In this document: piece by piece, positions 7,971 to 16,485 of the stretch | Layout: every line of letters starts with the position of its first letter | Position numbering within the stretch: the stretch's first letter is position 1 | DNA from: Bacillota bacterium | GTDB taxonomy: Bacteria > Bacillota > Clostridia > Peptostreptococcales > Anaerovoracaceae | Assembly (NCBI GenBank): GCA_905372035.1 | Contig: CAJPNN010000009.1 | Coordinates: 1 to 37,970, forward strand | Reading direction: 5' to 3' | DNA length: 37,970 nucleotides | Program-made: the position numbers and the translations under genes | The notes under the pieces: generated by a model | The model's input: the letters and a program-made list of their open reading frames with translations, nothing else | What the model was told of the DNA's origin: nothing | The model's database searches: none

Positions 7971-8528
7971 TTACTTGACTATTTTCGATATTTCTTTAAA
8001 TCCCGGTTTATCTGCACCTTTCAGTAATTCGAACAGTGCGGACTCCATGGTAGTCAACATGATTTTTGATTGAATTGCTCTTTTTAAAGCGAATTCTTTA
8101 TCGACGTCACTCCTTGATGCCATGCAGTCAACTACATAATATACGTTGAAACCTTTTTCTACAAGCTCAATAGCTGTTTGCAGAACGCAAACATGTGCTT
8201 CGACTCCGCTCATAAGAACAGTGTTTCTCCCTTCAGCTCTAAGTCTGTCTAAAAATTCAGGGTTGCCGACAGCGCTGAAAGAAGATTTTTCAATCCATGA
8301 GAACTCTTTGTCGGTAACAGCTTTTTGAATTTTTTCAGTAGACATCCCGAGTCCCTTTGTGTATTGTTGAGTAAAAATCATAGGGATACCAAGTGTACGA
8401 CAGCCTTTGATGAGTTTGACGGTTTTATCTTGCACATCATCGCTGTTTTTCATTGCAGGCATAAGCTTTTCCTGAAAATCAATACCGACTAAAACAGTGT
8501 TATCTTTGTCCATTAAAAAATTTTTCAT
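7971..8528 (-). CDS. Isochorismatase-fold cysteine hydrolase (YcaC-like)
   Basis: A cysteine hydrolase acting on an amide or related bond; true substrate not determinable. The 185-aa protein has the complete triad of the superfamily: Asp17 in LVGIDFQEKLMP, Lys81 in IEKSSFSAV, and Cys114 in GVEAHVCVLQTA, preceded by the family's cis-peptide region SGVEAH. This Asp/Lys/Cys set, with no extra metal-binding motif near residue 50, fits the YcaC-like group better than nicotinamidase. The ATG has GGAGG 8 nt upstream. It is the first gene of a likely two-gene operon with the Lrp/AsnC regulator. Two TACATT motifs lie in its 98-bp upstream gap and could be regulator contacts, but that is weak. Confidence 0.9.
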   Translation of the reverse strand: MKNFLMDKDNTVLVGIDFQEKLMPAMKNSDDVQDKTVKLIKGCRTLGIPMIFTQQYTKGLGMSTEKIQKAVTDKEFSWIEKSSFSAVGNPEFLDRLRAEGRNTVLMSGVEAHVCVLQTAIELVEKGFNVYYVVDCMASRSDVDKEFALKRAIQSKIMLTTMESALFELLKGADKPGFKEISKIVK

Positions 8529-8626
8529 AATCTTTCCTCCCGTTTAACAGTAATGTAGTTTTATTACAATGTATACTATATGAGTTCGGATATAAAGTGA
8601 AATGTCGGCTTGATATGCAAACAACT

Positions 8627-9394
8627 TTATAACTCAAATTTATGTTCTTTAAATTTGTTTAAACGTGCATAATTGGTAAAATTGAAATGCAGAGGTGTAA
8701 TGGTGCAGTATTGTTCCTGCATTGCGATTACGTCGCTTACATTAGGATCTTTTTCGGGATACCATACGGCTTTGCCCTTATATGCGAACACTTCTCTGCC
8801 TTTTTCATCGTATTCGGGTATAAGCCATTCCTGATATTCTCTCATTCCGAGGGGAGAACATATTACGCCCTTTATATCGGAGAGAGGTAAATCGGGAGCA
8901 TTGATATTTATGACTTCTCCCGGCATTATATCGTCCGATTTTTTAAGGATATCCAAAGCAAGTTTTTGTGCCGCTTCGTAGTTTTCAGGGTGGTGAGAAT
9001 TTACAGAAACCGCAACAGCCGGCCTTCTGGAGAGAGCACCTTCCATAGCTGCGGAGACAGTGCCGGAATACAGAGTATCCGTTCCTAAGTTTGCACCCAT
9101 GTTTATGCCGGAAAAGACCAGATCTGCTATAATCCCTCGTCTTTCCAATACCTTAAGCCCCATCTTGACACAATCGCCGGGGGTACCGTCTATTGAAAAT
9201 GCCTTTTCCACACCGTCATAAGAGACCTCGCTGTATGTAAGCTTGCCGCCTATTGTAATGCTGTGGCTTGTTGCACTCTTTTGTGAGTCCGGAGCAAATA
9301 TATACATTTCAGCCTTCCCTCTTAATGCCTCAACCAAAGCTCTCATTCCATCCGCTTTTATTCCGTCGTCATTGACCAATAATAATTTTTTCAT
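8627..9394 (-). CDS. surE: 5'/3'-nucleotidase SurE
   Basis: Dephosphorylates nucleoside monophosphates, and in some species short polyphosphate, using a divalent metal; a survival factor in stationary phase. The hallmark metal site LLLVNDDGIKADG (Asp9, Asp10) is at the N-terminus, followed by SQKSATSHSITI with the conserved serine and SGINMGANLGTDTLYSGTVSAAMEGA with the conserved asparagine. The 255-aa length is normal. I prefer the ATG at 9392-9394, with AGGA 6 nt upstream, over a GTG two codons earlier that overlaps the binding site. It stands 98 bp upstream of the isochorismatase gene and 173 bp downstream of tex, with its own likely promoter. Confidence 0.96.
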   Translation of the reverse strand: MKKLLLVNDDGIKADGMRALVEALRGKAEMYIFAPDSQKSATSHSITIGGKLTYSEVSYDGVEKAFSIDGTPGDCVKMGLKVLERRGIIADLVFSGINMGANLGTDTLYSGTVSAAMEGALSRRPAVAVSVNSHHPENYEAAQKLALDILKKSDDIMPGEVININAPDLPLSDIKGVICSPLGMREYQEWLIPEYDEKGREVFAYKGKAVWYPEKDPNVSDVIAMQEQYCTITPLHFNFTNYARLNKFKEHKFEL

Positions 9395-9433
9395 AACCAC
9401 TCCTGTACTTCTGCCGGATTTTTAATTTTCATC

Positions 9434-9463
9434 ATTTTAACATCAATTATATCATTAAATCAA
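9434..9463 (-). promoter_or_regulatory. Likely surE promoter
   Basis: On the minus strand, TTGATT (9463-9458), an 18-bp spacer and TAAAAT (9439-9434), preceded by TG one base before the hexamer (extended -10). The ATG follows 39 bp downstream. A second TATAAT lies inside the spacer, so the exact element is uncertain. Confidence 0.45.
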
Positions 9464-9567
9464 GTTAATGAGTAAATCCGGAAACAATTATTTTTTCACA
9501 GTCATTTGCTGAAGAAAGAGTAATATAAGGGTGAGTGTTATGTCTCGGACAGCACGGCAGTTTATCG

Positions 9568-11871
9568 CTATTTTTCCTCTGTCATCGAAAGCCCGACTTT
9601 ACCGCTGTCTTTATCCAGTTCGACGATTGTAACCTCCACACGATCTCCGACTTTAACGACATCGGAGGGGTGTTTTACATATCTTTTTGACATTCTTGAG
9701 ATATGGACAAGACCGTCGTTCTTAACGCCAATATCCACAAAGGCTCCGAAATCTACTACGTTTCTAACTGTACCTGAAAGTTCCATTCCTATTTTCAAAT
9801 CATCAAATGAAATGACATCGTTTCTGAATATTACTTCCGGCATGCCTTCTCGGGGATCCCTTGCAGGTTTTTTCATTTCGCTTATTATGTCCGACAGAGT
9901 AAGTTCGCCTATTTCCAATTCATTCGCCAATTTTTTGACGCCGGATTTCAGTCGCTTTTGTCTTTCGAGTTCCTGTCGTTTTTTACTTTCGAAATCTTCT
10001 TTAGGGAGTAGTACTGATAAAGATGCGAGACCGGTCAAACGTTTTTCGGATTTTTTATCAGCTTTTTTATCGTTTTGTGACGGATAAAGTTCGATAATTT
10101 TGTTTTCGATATCTGCAATCCCGCCGTTTAAAATTTCATTTTTATCAATATTGAGCTTATTGAGCATGACTTCGGTTGCATTATATGACTCGGGGTGTAC
10201 GCCTGTGCCGTCCAAAGGATTTTTACCTCCGGTTATCCTCATAAAGCCGGCGCATTGCTTATAAGTTTTTTCGCCGAGCTTGGGAACTTTGAGCAATTCT
10301 TTTCTATCGCTGAAACTCCCGTTTGATTCTCTATATTTAACTATATTTTTCGCAATGCCGGAATTTATACCTGATATATAGCTCAGGAGTGAGGGAGAGG
10401 CAGTGTTCAGATCCACGCCCACTCTGTTTACACAATTTTCGACAACATCGGATAATGCACTGTTTAAGAGGTTCTGGTTTATGTCGTGTTGATATTGACC
10501 TACACCTATGTGTTTAGGTTCTATTTTCACGAGTTCAGCCAGCGGATCCTGCAATCTTCTGCCGATGGACATAGCTCCTCTTGTGGTCACATCCAAATCG
10601 GGATATTCTTCTGTCGCAAGTTTTGATGCGGAATAAACGGATGCGCCTGCTTCATTTACTATCGTATATGATAAAGTTGTATTTGATTTTCCTATATAAT
10701 CGGCTATAAATTTTTCTGTTTCTCTTGAAGCGGTACCGTTTCCGATGACGATAATATCAAGAGCATATTTTTTTATAAGAGTATCTATTTTTTCTTCCGA
10801 CCCTTTGATATCCTGCTTCGGAACAGTGGGATATATTGTGGTATATGCAAGAAGCTTTCCTGTTTCATCCAATGCTGCAACTTTACATCCTGTGCGATAT
10901 CCGGGATCCACAGCTAAAATTCTTTTTCCCTGAACAGGAGGTGTCATAAGCAGATTGTAGGTATTTTCGGCAAAAACCTTTACCGCTTCTTTTTCCGCTC
11001 TTTCTGTAAGAGTGTTTCGTATTTCTCTTTCTATAGACGGAGCGATAAGGCGTTTATATGAATCAACTATAGTATCGCTTATAGGCGATGTGAATATGTT
11101 TTCAATATCTTTAAGCACTTTTTTAGAGATTATGGATGTAATAAGCTCAGCTTCAATTTCTATTTTTACTTTTAACTTTTTTTCTTTTTCACCCCTGTTT
11201 ATTGCAAGGACTCTATGGTTTGCAATATTTGATACAGGTTCTGAAAAATCATAGTACATTTCATAGACGGTTTTTTCTTCGTTGTCTGACGCTTCGGTTT
11301 TTATTAAAGCGTTATTGAATGTGAAATCTCTTACATCCGAAATTATATCGGGATCGTCGGCAATTATTTCAGCTATTATGTCGAGTGCACCGGAAAGTGC
11401 GGCGTCCCATGTTTCAATTTCTTTTTCGGGATTTATATATGGAGCGGAAATATTTTCAAGTGTATCGCCGTCATTCGGTGATTGTTCAAATATATAAAGA
11501 GCCAGAGGTTCCAAACCTCTCTCCTTCGCTTTACTCGCCCTTGTTGTTTTTTTATGTTTAAAGGGCTTATATAAATCTTCGACTCGCTGTAGAATATTTG
11601 CCGATAAGATTTCATCTCTAAGTTTATCGGTCATCTTTCCCTGATCCTCGATCAGGATTATAACCTCCGCTTTTCGTTCTTCAAGAGCTTGCAGATATTT
11701 AAGTCTTTCATCAAGCTCTCTGAGGGTTACATCACTCATACCTCCTGTAGCTTCTTTTCTGTATCTTGCAATAAACGGGATTGTGTTACCCTCATCTATG
11801 AGTGAGACGGTTTCTTTGATAAACTCTTTTCCTATTGAAAATTCTTCCGCTAATTTTAAAATTATATCCAT
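9568..11871 (-). CDS. tex: Tex-family RNA-binding transcription accessory protein
   Basis: Tex binds nucleic acids and influences transcription; its homologues associate with RNA polymerase. The 767 residues show the full domain series: an N-terminal helical domain starting about residue 5 with FIARYRKEATGGM, a YqgF/RNase H-like domain (KRILAVDPGYRTGCKVAAL, about 317-440), helix-hairpin-helix repeats (GVDLNTASPSLLSYISGI, and FSDRKELLKVPKLGEKTYKQ, about 475-550), and a C-terminal S1 domain (GTVRNVVDFGAFVDIGVKND, GLVHISRMS, about 695-765). The ATG follows GAGAGG on the minus strand. A single-gene unit; a candidate promoter (TTTGCC, 18 bp, TAAAAT with TG extension) lies at 11949-11920. The only other large S1 families, such as polynucleotide phosphorylase, have different cores. 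Confidence 0.96.
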   Translation of the reverse strand: MDIILKLAEEFSIGKEFIKETVSLIDEGNTIPFIARYRKEATGGMSDVTLRELDERLKYLQALEERKAEVIILIEDQGKMTDKLRDEILSANILQRVEDLYKPFKHKKTTRASKAKERGLEPLALYIFEQSPNDGDTLENISAPYINPEKEIETWDAALSGALDIIAEIIADDPDIISDVRDFTFNNALIKTEASDNEEKTVYEMYYDFSEPVSNIANHRVLAINRGEKEKKLKVKIEIEAELITSIISKKVLKDIENIFTSPISDTIVDSYKRLIAPSIEREIRNTLTERAEKEAVKVFAENTYNLLMTPPVQGKRILAVDPGYRTGCKVAALDETGKLLAYTTIYPTVPKQDIKGSEEKIDTLIKKYALDIIVIGNGTASRETEKFIADYIGKSNTTLSYTIVNEAGASVYSASKLATEEYPDLDVTTRGAMSIGRRLQDPLAELVKIEPKHIGVGQYQHDINQNLLNSALSDVVENCVNRVGVDLNTASPSLLSYISGINSGIAKNIVKYRESNGSFSDRKELLKVPKLGEKTYKQCAGFMRITGGKNPLDGTGVHPESYNATEVMLNKLNIDKNEILNGGIADIENKIIELYPSQNDKKADKKSEKRLTGLASLSVLLPKEDFESKKRQELERQKRLKSGVKKLANELEIGELTLSDIISEMKKPARDPREGMPEVIFRNDVISFDDLKIGMELSGTVRNVVDFGAFVDIGVKNDGLVHISRMSKRYVKHPSDVVKVGDRVEVTIVELDKDSGKVGLSMTEEK

Positions 11872-11919
11872 GTTTCAATACCTCTCCATGATTCCCATAA
11901 AACTTGATAATCTCAATAT

Positions 11920-11949
11920 ATTTTAACATAATGAGGGGATGAGGGCAAA
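11920..11949 (-). promoter_or_regulatory. Candidate tex promoter
   Basis: On the minus strand, TTTGCC (11949-11944), an 18-bp spacer and TAAAAT (11925-11920), with TG one base before the hexamer. The tex ATG lies 49 bp downstream. The -35 box is only a partial match. Confidence 0.4.
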
Positions 11950-11978
11950 AATGATTTTACAGGGAAAAGGCTAAAATG

Positions 11979-12154
11979 TTATAATGAATGCTAAGATTGA
12001 AACGGTGTTGTTGTAAGGGAGCATTCATTGAAATTCATTTTTTTGACTTGGTGATGTATTATAATGAATGCTAAGATTGAAACGGCGTTGCCGTAAAGAA
12101 GCATTCATTGAAACACATCTTTTTGACCCGGTGATGTGTTATAATGAATGCTGA
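11979..12154. repeat. 80-bp tandem repeat with nested inverted repeats, 2.2 copies
   Basis: Units start at 11979, 12059 and 12139 with an exact 80-bp period. The first two units are full and differ at about 11 of 80 positions; the third stops after TTATAATGAATGCT. In each full unit TGAATGCT and AGCATTCA form an 8-bp stem. Inside it is a second stem, CGGC/GCCG around GTT in unit 2 and CGGU/GUUG (C-G plus G-U pairs) in unit 1, so base changes keep pairing. Each unit opens with TTATAAT, and in units 1 and 3 this is an extended -10 (TGtTATAAT). No coding frame runs through. It sits in the 358-bp gap between divergent tex and glnS; the rest of that gap holds only the candidate tex promoter, a TATAAT at 12188 and the glnS ribosome site. 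Confidence 0.85.
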
Positions 12155-12229
12155 TTAATATAAATGATTTTTTGCGGGGTTGCGAGATATAATAACAAGT
12201 GTTGATATTTAAGTGTCGGGAGGGGAAAA

Positions 12230-13921
12230 ATGAGTGACATGAAAGACAGCAAAAAAAATACGGACATAAATGAAACGGAGAATACGTCCGGCAATTTTAT
12301 ATACAATATTATAGAAAAAGATTTGGAAAACCGGGTTTATGGAAATGACGTGTACACGAGATTTCCCCCGGAACCCAACGGATATCTTCATATAGGACAT
12401 GCAAAGTCGATATGTTTAAATTTTTCCACCGCAAAAAAATATGGAGGGAAATGTAATTTGAGATATGATGATACCAATCCGGTAAAAGAAGACACTGAGT
12501 ATGTTTCGTCTATAGAGGAAGATGTAAAATGGCTCGGATTTCAATGGGATAAGCGTTTGTTCGCTTCGGATTATTTCGATAAGATGTATGAATGTGCGGT
12601 GAAACTTATAGAAAAGGGTAAAGCTTTTGTCTGTGATTTGTCTGCGGAGGAGATAAAGGAGCATAGAGGTTCACTTAAAGATCCGGGTAAGGAAAGCCCA
12701 TACAGGAACAGAACGATTGAGGAAAACCTGAAGCTGTTTGAAAATATGAAAAACGGAGATTATAAGGACGGGGAAAAAGTACTCAGGGCAAAAATAGATA
12801 TGAGCTCGCCCAATATAAATATGAGAGATCCGGTAATATATAGAATAGCACATACAGAGCATCACAATACCGGAGATAAATGGTGTATTTATCCCATGTA
12901 TGATTTTGCACATCCCATAGAGGACGCCATAGAAGGGATAACGCATTCTATTTGCACTCTTGAATTTGAAGATCACAGACCGCTTTACGACTGGGTTTTG
13001 CGGATGCTTGAATGGGAAAGACCTCCAAAACAGATAGAGTTTGCACGCTTGAATCTGACAAATACGGTGATGAGCAAAAGATATCTCAAAGCTTTGGTGG
13101 ATGACGGTACGGTTGACGGTTGGGATGATCCAAGAATGCCTACAGTCGCAGGACTTAGAAGGAGAGGCTATACACCTGAGGCGATAAGAGAGTTTTGTGA
13201 CAGAATAGGTGTGGCAAAGGCTAACAGTTTAGTTGATATAGCTCTTTTGGAGCATTGCATAAGAGATGACCTGAAAGAAAAAGTATCGAGTAAAATGGTG
13301 GTTTTAGATCCGCTAAAGGTTACCATAATGAATTATCCTGAGGGCGAGTCTGAACTTTGCAATATCGAAAACAATAAAGAAAATCCGGAGCTGGGGACGA
13401 GACAAGTGAGTTTTTCGAGAGAACTCTATGTCGAAAAAGAAGATTTTATGGAAGTTCCGATCAAAAAATATTTCAGACTGTTTCCCGGGAATGAGGTAAG
13501 GTTTAAAGGAGCGTATTTTATTACATGCAATGAAGTTATCAAAGATGATGAGGGCAATGTTATTGAACTCAAATGTACTTATGATCCCGATACAAAGAGC
13601 GGCTCGGGAAATGACACGAGAAAGGTAAAGGGAACCGTTCACTGGGTGGATGCAAAGACCGCAATTCCTTTAAAGGTAAGAAATTTAGATTATTTAATGG
13701 TTGAAAACGAGGAAGGAGAGATGGAAATTAATCCGAACTCTCTTAAAGAATTTAATGCTCTTGGAGAAGAGTCATGTAAAGATATAGCTAAAGATGAAAG
13801 GGTTCAGTTTTTCAGGCACGGATACTACGTTCCCGATTCAAATATATCGACCGGGAGCGGCGAAGAGAAGGTTTTCAATCAAGTGGTAGGACTTAAAAGT
13901 TCATTTAAAAATAAAAAATAG
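12230..13921 (+). CDS. glnS: Glutaminyl-tRNA synthetase
   Basis: Attaches glutamine to tRNA-Gln. The 563-aa protein has the class I signatures PPEPNGYLHIGHAKS (HIGH at residues 54-57) and NTVMSKRYL (the KMSKS variant), the GlnRS-type insert RYDDTNPVKEDTEYV, and the beta-barrel anticodon-binding domain from about residue 350. The MSK variant plus RYDDTNP separates it from bacterial glutamyl-tRNA synthetases. About 25 extra, polar N-terminal residues precede the conserved core. The ATG follows GGGAGGGG by 5 nt. Many Firmicutes lack GlnRS and use GatCAB transamidation, so a GlnRS points to one of the clostridial lineages that have it. It opens a dense plus-strand gene run (14 bp to the malic enzyme) and lies behind the 80-bp repeats. 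I find no T-box motif. Confidence 0.96.
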   Translation: MSDMKDSKKNTDINETENTSGNFIYNIIEKDLENRVYGNDVYTRFPPEPNGYLHIGHAKSICLNFSTAKKYGGKCNLRYDDTNPVKEDTEYVSSIEEDVKWLGFQWDKRLFASDYFDKMYECAVKLIEKGKAFVCDLSAEEIKEHRGSLKDPGKESPYRNRTIEENLKLFENMKNGDYKDGEKVLRAKIDMSSPNINMRDPVIYRIAHTEHHNTGDKWCIYPMYDFAHPIEDAIEGITHSICTLEFEDHRPLYDWVLRMLEWERPPKQIEFARLNLTNTVMSKRYLKALVDDGTVDGWDDPRMPTVAGLRRRGYTPEAIREFCDRIGVAKANSLVDIALLEHCIRDDLKEKVSSKMVVLDPLKVTIMNYPEGESELCNIENNKENPELGTRQVSFSRELYVEKEDFMEVPIKKYFRLFPGNEVRFKGAYFITCNEVIKDDEGNVIELKCTYDPDTKSGSGNDTRKVKGTVHWVDAKTAIPLKVRNLDYLMVENEEGEMEINPNSLKEFNALGEESCKDIAKDERVQFFRHGYYVPDSNISTGSGEEKVFNQVVGLKSSFKNKK

Positions 13922-13935
13922 ATACGGGAGCTGTT

Positions 13936-15099
13936 ATGGATTATTATAAAGAATCTATGAAACTACACATTGAGAATTGCGGTAAGATAGAAATGCGGAG
14001 CAAAGTACCTTTACGAAACAGAGAAGATCTAAGCATTGCATATACACCCGGAGTTGCTGAACCTTGCAGAGCTATTGAAAATGAGCCGGACAGAGTGTAT
14101 CAGCTGACTTCAAAAGCCAATACGGTTGCAGTCGTTACGGACGGTTCGGCGGTTTTGGGCCTCGGCAATATAGGTGCGAGCGCTGCAATTCCCGTTATGG
14201 AAGGCAAGTGTGTACTTTTTAAAGAGTTCGGGAAGATAGATGCCGTACCGATTTGCATACAGACGCAGGACAACGATGAGATTATAGAGACGGTCAAAAA
14301 TATCGCTCCCGTCTTCGGCGGGATAAATATCGAAGATGTTGCCGCCCCGAGGTGTTTTGAAATAGAAAGAAGGCTGAAAGAAATTTTGGACATTCCCGTA
14401 TTTCACGATGACCAGCACGGCACGGCGATCGTTGTGGCTGCGGCGGTGATAAATACATCAAGGTTGTTTGAAAAAGCCGTTTCTGAACTTAAGATAGTTA
14501 TAAACGGAGCGGGAGCTGCCGGAACGGCAATAGCTGAACTGCTAATGCAGATCGGAGTAAAAGACATTTTAGTTTGTGATAAGGAAGGCATCATAAGAGT
14601 TTCGGATGAAAGGTTTACACCGGAGATGCAGGAGCTTGCAAAACTTGTCAATCCCAATGGATTTGCAGGATGTTTAAAGGATGCACTGGTTGGAGGAAAC
14701 GTGTTTATAGGAGTAAGTGCCCCGGGCATTTTGACATCGGAAATGGTTCGCAGTATGGATAAGGACAGTGCGGTATTTGCTATGGCAAACCCCGAACCGG
14801 AAATTATGCCGGATATTGCGAAAACGGCAGGAGCGAGAGTTGTAGGTACGGGCAGATCGGATTTTTCAAATCAAATCAATAACGTGTTGGTTTTTCCCGG
14901 TATTTTCAGAGGAGCGTTGGACAGCAGAGCGGAAGAAATAACTGAAGAGATGAAAGTGGCTGCCGCATACGGGCTCGCAAATATAATTTCCGAAGATGAA
15001 CTGGAAGAAGATTATATAATACCGGACGCTTTCGATCCGAGAGTTTGCGGTGCGGTTGCAGATGCGGTATATTCCGCAGCGATGGAGAAAAGAAAATGA
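13936..15099 (+). CDS. NAD(P)-dependent malic enzyme (short bacterial form)
   Basis: Converts malate to pyruvate and CO2 with reduction of NAD(P)+. The 387-aa size is that of short MaeB/YtsJ-like enzymes without the phosphotransacetylase tail. Visible are the catalytic Tyr36 (IAYTPGVAEPC), Lys91 (MEGKCVLFKEF), metal ligands Glu133-Asp134 (INIEDVAAPRCFEIE) and Asp158-Asp159 (VFHDDQHGTA), and the nucleotide-binding GAGAAGTAIAE (191-201). Cofactor preference cannot be read safely. The ATG follows GGGAG by 6 nt. Its stop overlaps the fumC start (ATGA at 15096-15099), so the two are translated together and connect fumarate, malate and pyruvate. Confidence 0.95.
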   Translation: MDYYKESMKLHIENCGKIEMRSKVPLRNREDLSIAYTPGVAEPCRAIENEPDRVYQLTSKANTVAVVTDGSAVLGLGNIGASAAIPVMEGKCVLFKEFGKIDAVPICIQTQDNDEIIETVKNIAPVFGGINIEDVAAPRCFEIERRLKEILDIPVFHDDQHGTAIVVAAAVINTSRLFEKAVSELKIVINGAGAAGTAIAELLMQIGVKDILVCDKEGIIRVSDERFTPEMQELAKLVNPNGFAGCLKDALVGGNVFIGVSAPGILTSEMVRSMDKDSAVFAMANPEPEIMPDIAKTAGARVVGTGRSDFSNQINNVLVFPGIFRGALDSRAEEITEEMKVAAAYGLANIISEDELEEDYIIPDAFDPRVCGAVADAVYSAAMEKRK

Positions 15100-16472
15100 A
15101 ATTTCGTATAGAACATGATTCGATGGGGGAAATAAAAGTTCAAGACGCACGGCTCTGGGCGGCACAGACACAAAGAAGTCTTGAGAATTTCAGAATTGGA
15201 GAAGAGTTGATGCCGCAGGAGATAATCAGAGCGTTGGGAGCCGTTAAAGCGGCATGTGCAAATGTAAACGTAAAAGAGGGAAAACTGGATAAAAATATCG
15301 GTGAAGCGATTTATAAAGCGGCGATGCAAATATATAACGGGAAATATTCGGAAGATTTCCCGTTGGCGGTTTGGCAGACGGGAAGCGGTACACAGACAAA
15401 TATGAATGTGAACGAGGTGATTTCCGCAATAGTTAAAAGAGACAGCGGACTTGGAGTACATCCGAACGATCATGTAAATATGAGCCAAAGTTCAAATGAT
15501 ACTTTCCCTACAGCAATTCATTTGGCGGCAATCAAGGCGAATTCGGAGAGGCTTTTACCGGCACTGAAAAACATCATAGGTACATTAGGAAAGCTTTCGG
15601 ACAGGTATATGTATGTTGTGAAAATCGGAAGGACACATTTACAGGATGCGGTACCGATGAGTTTCGGTCAGGAGATCGGTGGATGGGAATATATGCTCAA
15701 AACGGATCTTGAGATGATAGAGGGAGCTTTGAAGCCTCTATATGAGCCGGCGATAGGTGGAACTGCCGTAGGTACCGGAATAAATGCTCCCGCAAATTTC
15801 GGAGAAAAAGTATGCACGGAACTTTATGATATTACAGGTATAAACTTTAAACAAACAGGAAATCATTTCGCCGGCCTTGCAAGTAAAAGCCCTGTCGTGA
15901 CATTTCACGGAACAATAAAAGCTTTAGCCTGCGATATGATGAAAATTGCAGGTGATATAAGGTGGCTTGCGAGCGGTCCGAGAGCGGGAATAGGGGAGAT
16001 AACGATACCGGCCAACGAACCGGGAAGCTCAATCATGCCGGGTAAAGTGAATCCTACGCAGTGTGAAGCGATTTCTATGGCGGCATGTCAGGTGATGGGA
16101 AATGATGTGGCTATAGCGACGGCGGCATCTCAGGGGCATTTCCAGCTGAACACTTATATGCCTCTTATAGCATATAATCTTTTGCAGTCAATAAGGCTCA
16201 TGGCGGATTCGATCAAGTCATTCGACAATAACTGCTGCAAGGGTATCAAACCCAAAGAAGATGTTATGAAAAGCAATTTGGAGAATTCTCTTATGCTCGT
16301 GACGGCACTAAATACGCATATAGGATATGAGAACAGCGCTAAAATCGCAAAGTTGGCTTATGAAAAGGATATAACTCTGAAAGAGGCGGCGATAGAGCTT
16401 GAAATTTTAACAGAAGAAGAGTTTGATACTTTTGTTAAAATTGAAGAAATGATTTGGAAGGACAGCCTGTAA
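15096..16472 (+). CDS. fumC: Fumarate hydratase, class II (iron-independent)
   Basis: Interconverts fumarate and malate without an iron-sulfur cluster. I place the start at the ATG overlapping the malic enzyme stop, giving 458 aa, the usual length; a longer frame from 15045 adds residues unlike the family. Signature residues: the SGTQTNMNVNEV loop (about 97-108), HVNMSQSSNDTFPTA (126-140), catalytic His181 in GRTHLQDA, and GSSIMPGKVNPTQCE (310-324) with the catalytic Ser311 or Ser312. The GSSxMPxKxNP motif is shared with aspartase and argininosuccinate lyase, but length and the other loops fit FumC best. Class II is notable because many strict anaerobes rely on class I fumarase. Confidence 0.95.
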   Translation: MKFRIEHDSMGEIKVQDARLWAAQTQRSLENFRIGEELMPQEIIRALGAVKAACANVNVKEGKLDKNIGEAIYKAAMQIYNGKYSEDFPLAVWQTGSGTQTNMNVNEVISAIVKRDSGLGVHPNDHVNMSQSSNDTFPTAIHLAAIKANSERLLPALKNIIGTLGKLSDRYMYVVKIGRTHLQDAVPMSFGQEIGGWEYMLKTDLEMIEGALKPLYEPAIGGTAVGTGINAPANFGEKVCTELYDITGINFKQTGNHFAGLASKSPVVTFHGTIKALACDMMKIAGDIRWLASGPRAGIGEITIPANEPGSSIMPGKVNPTQCEAISMAACQVMGNDVAIATAASQGHFQLNTYMPLIAYNLLQSIRLMADSIKSFDNNCCKGIKPKEDVMKSNLENSLMLVTALNTHIGYENSAKIAKLAYEKDITLKEAAIELEILTEEEFDTFVKIEEMIWKDSL

Positions 16473-16485
16473 AAGATTCAAGCAC

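Noticed and set aside
8549..8600. Lrp operator from two TACATT copies upstream of the isochorismatase gene
   Set aside because: Six-base AT-rich repeats are expected by chance in such DNA; not enough to call a site.
12044..12064. Canonical sigma-A promoter TTGACT...TATAAT inside each 80-bp unit
   Set aside because: The spacing is only about 11 bp, far short of 16-18. Only an extended -10 reading is possible.
11979..12154. CRISPR array
   Set aside because: The whole 80-bp unit is repeated; there are no unique spacers and no cas genes.
11872..12229. T-box riboswitch before glnS
   Set aside because: No TGGNACCGCG-type T-box sequence and no antiterminator/terminator pair are visible.
15012..15488. 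158-codon minus-strand frame over the malic enzyme/fumC junction
   Set aside because: Low-complexity hydrophobic and basic mixture, inside two certain genes.
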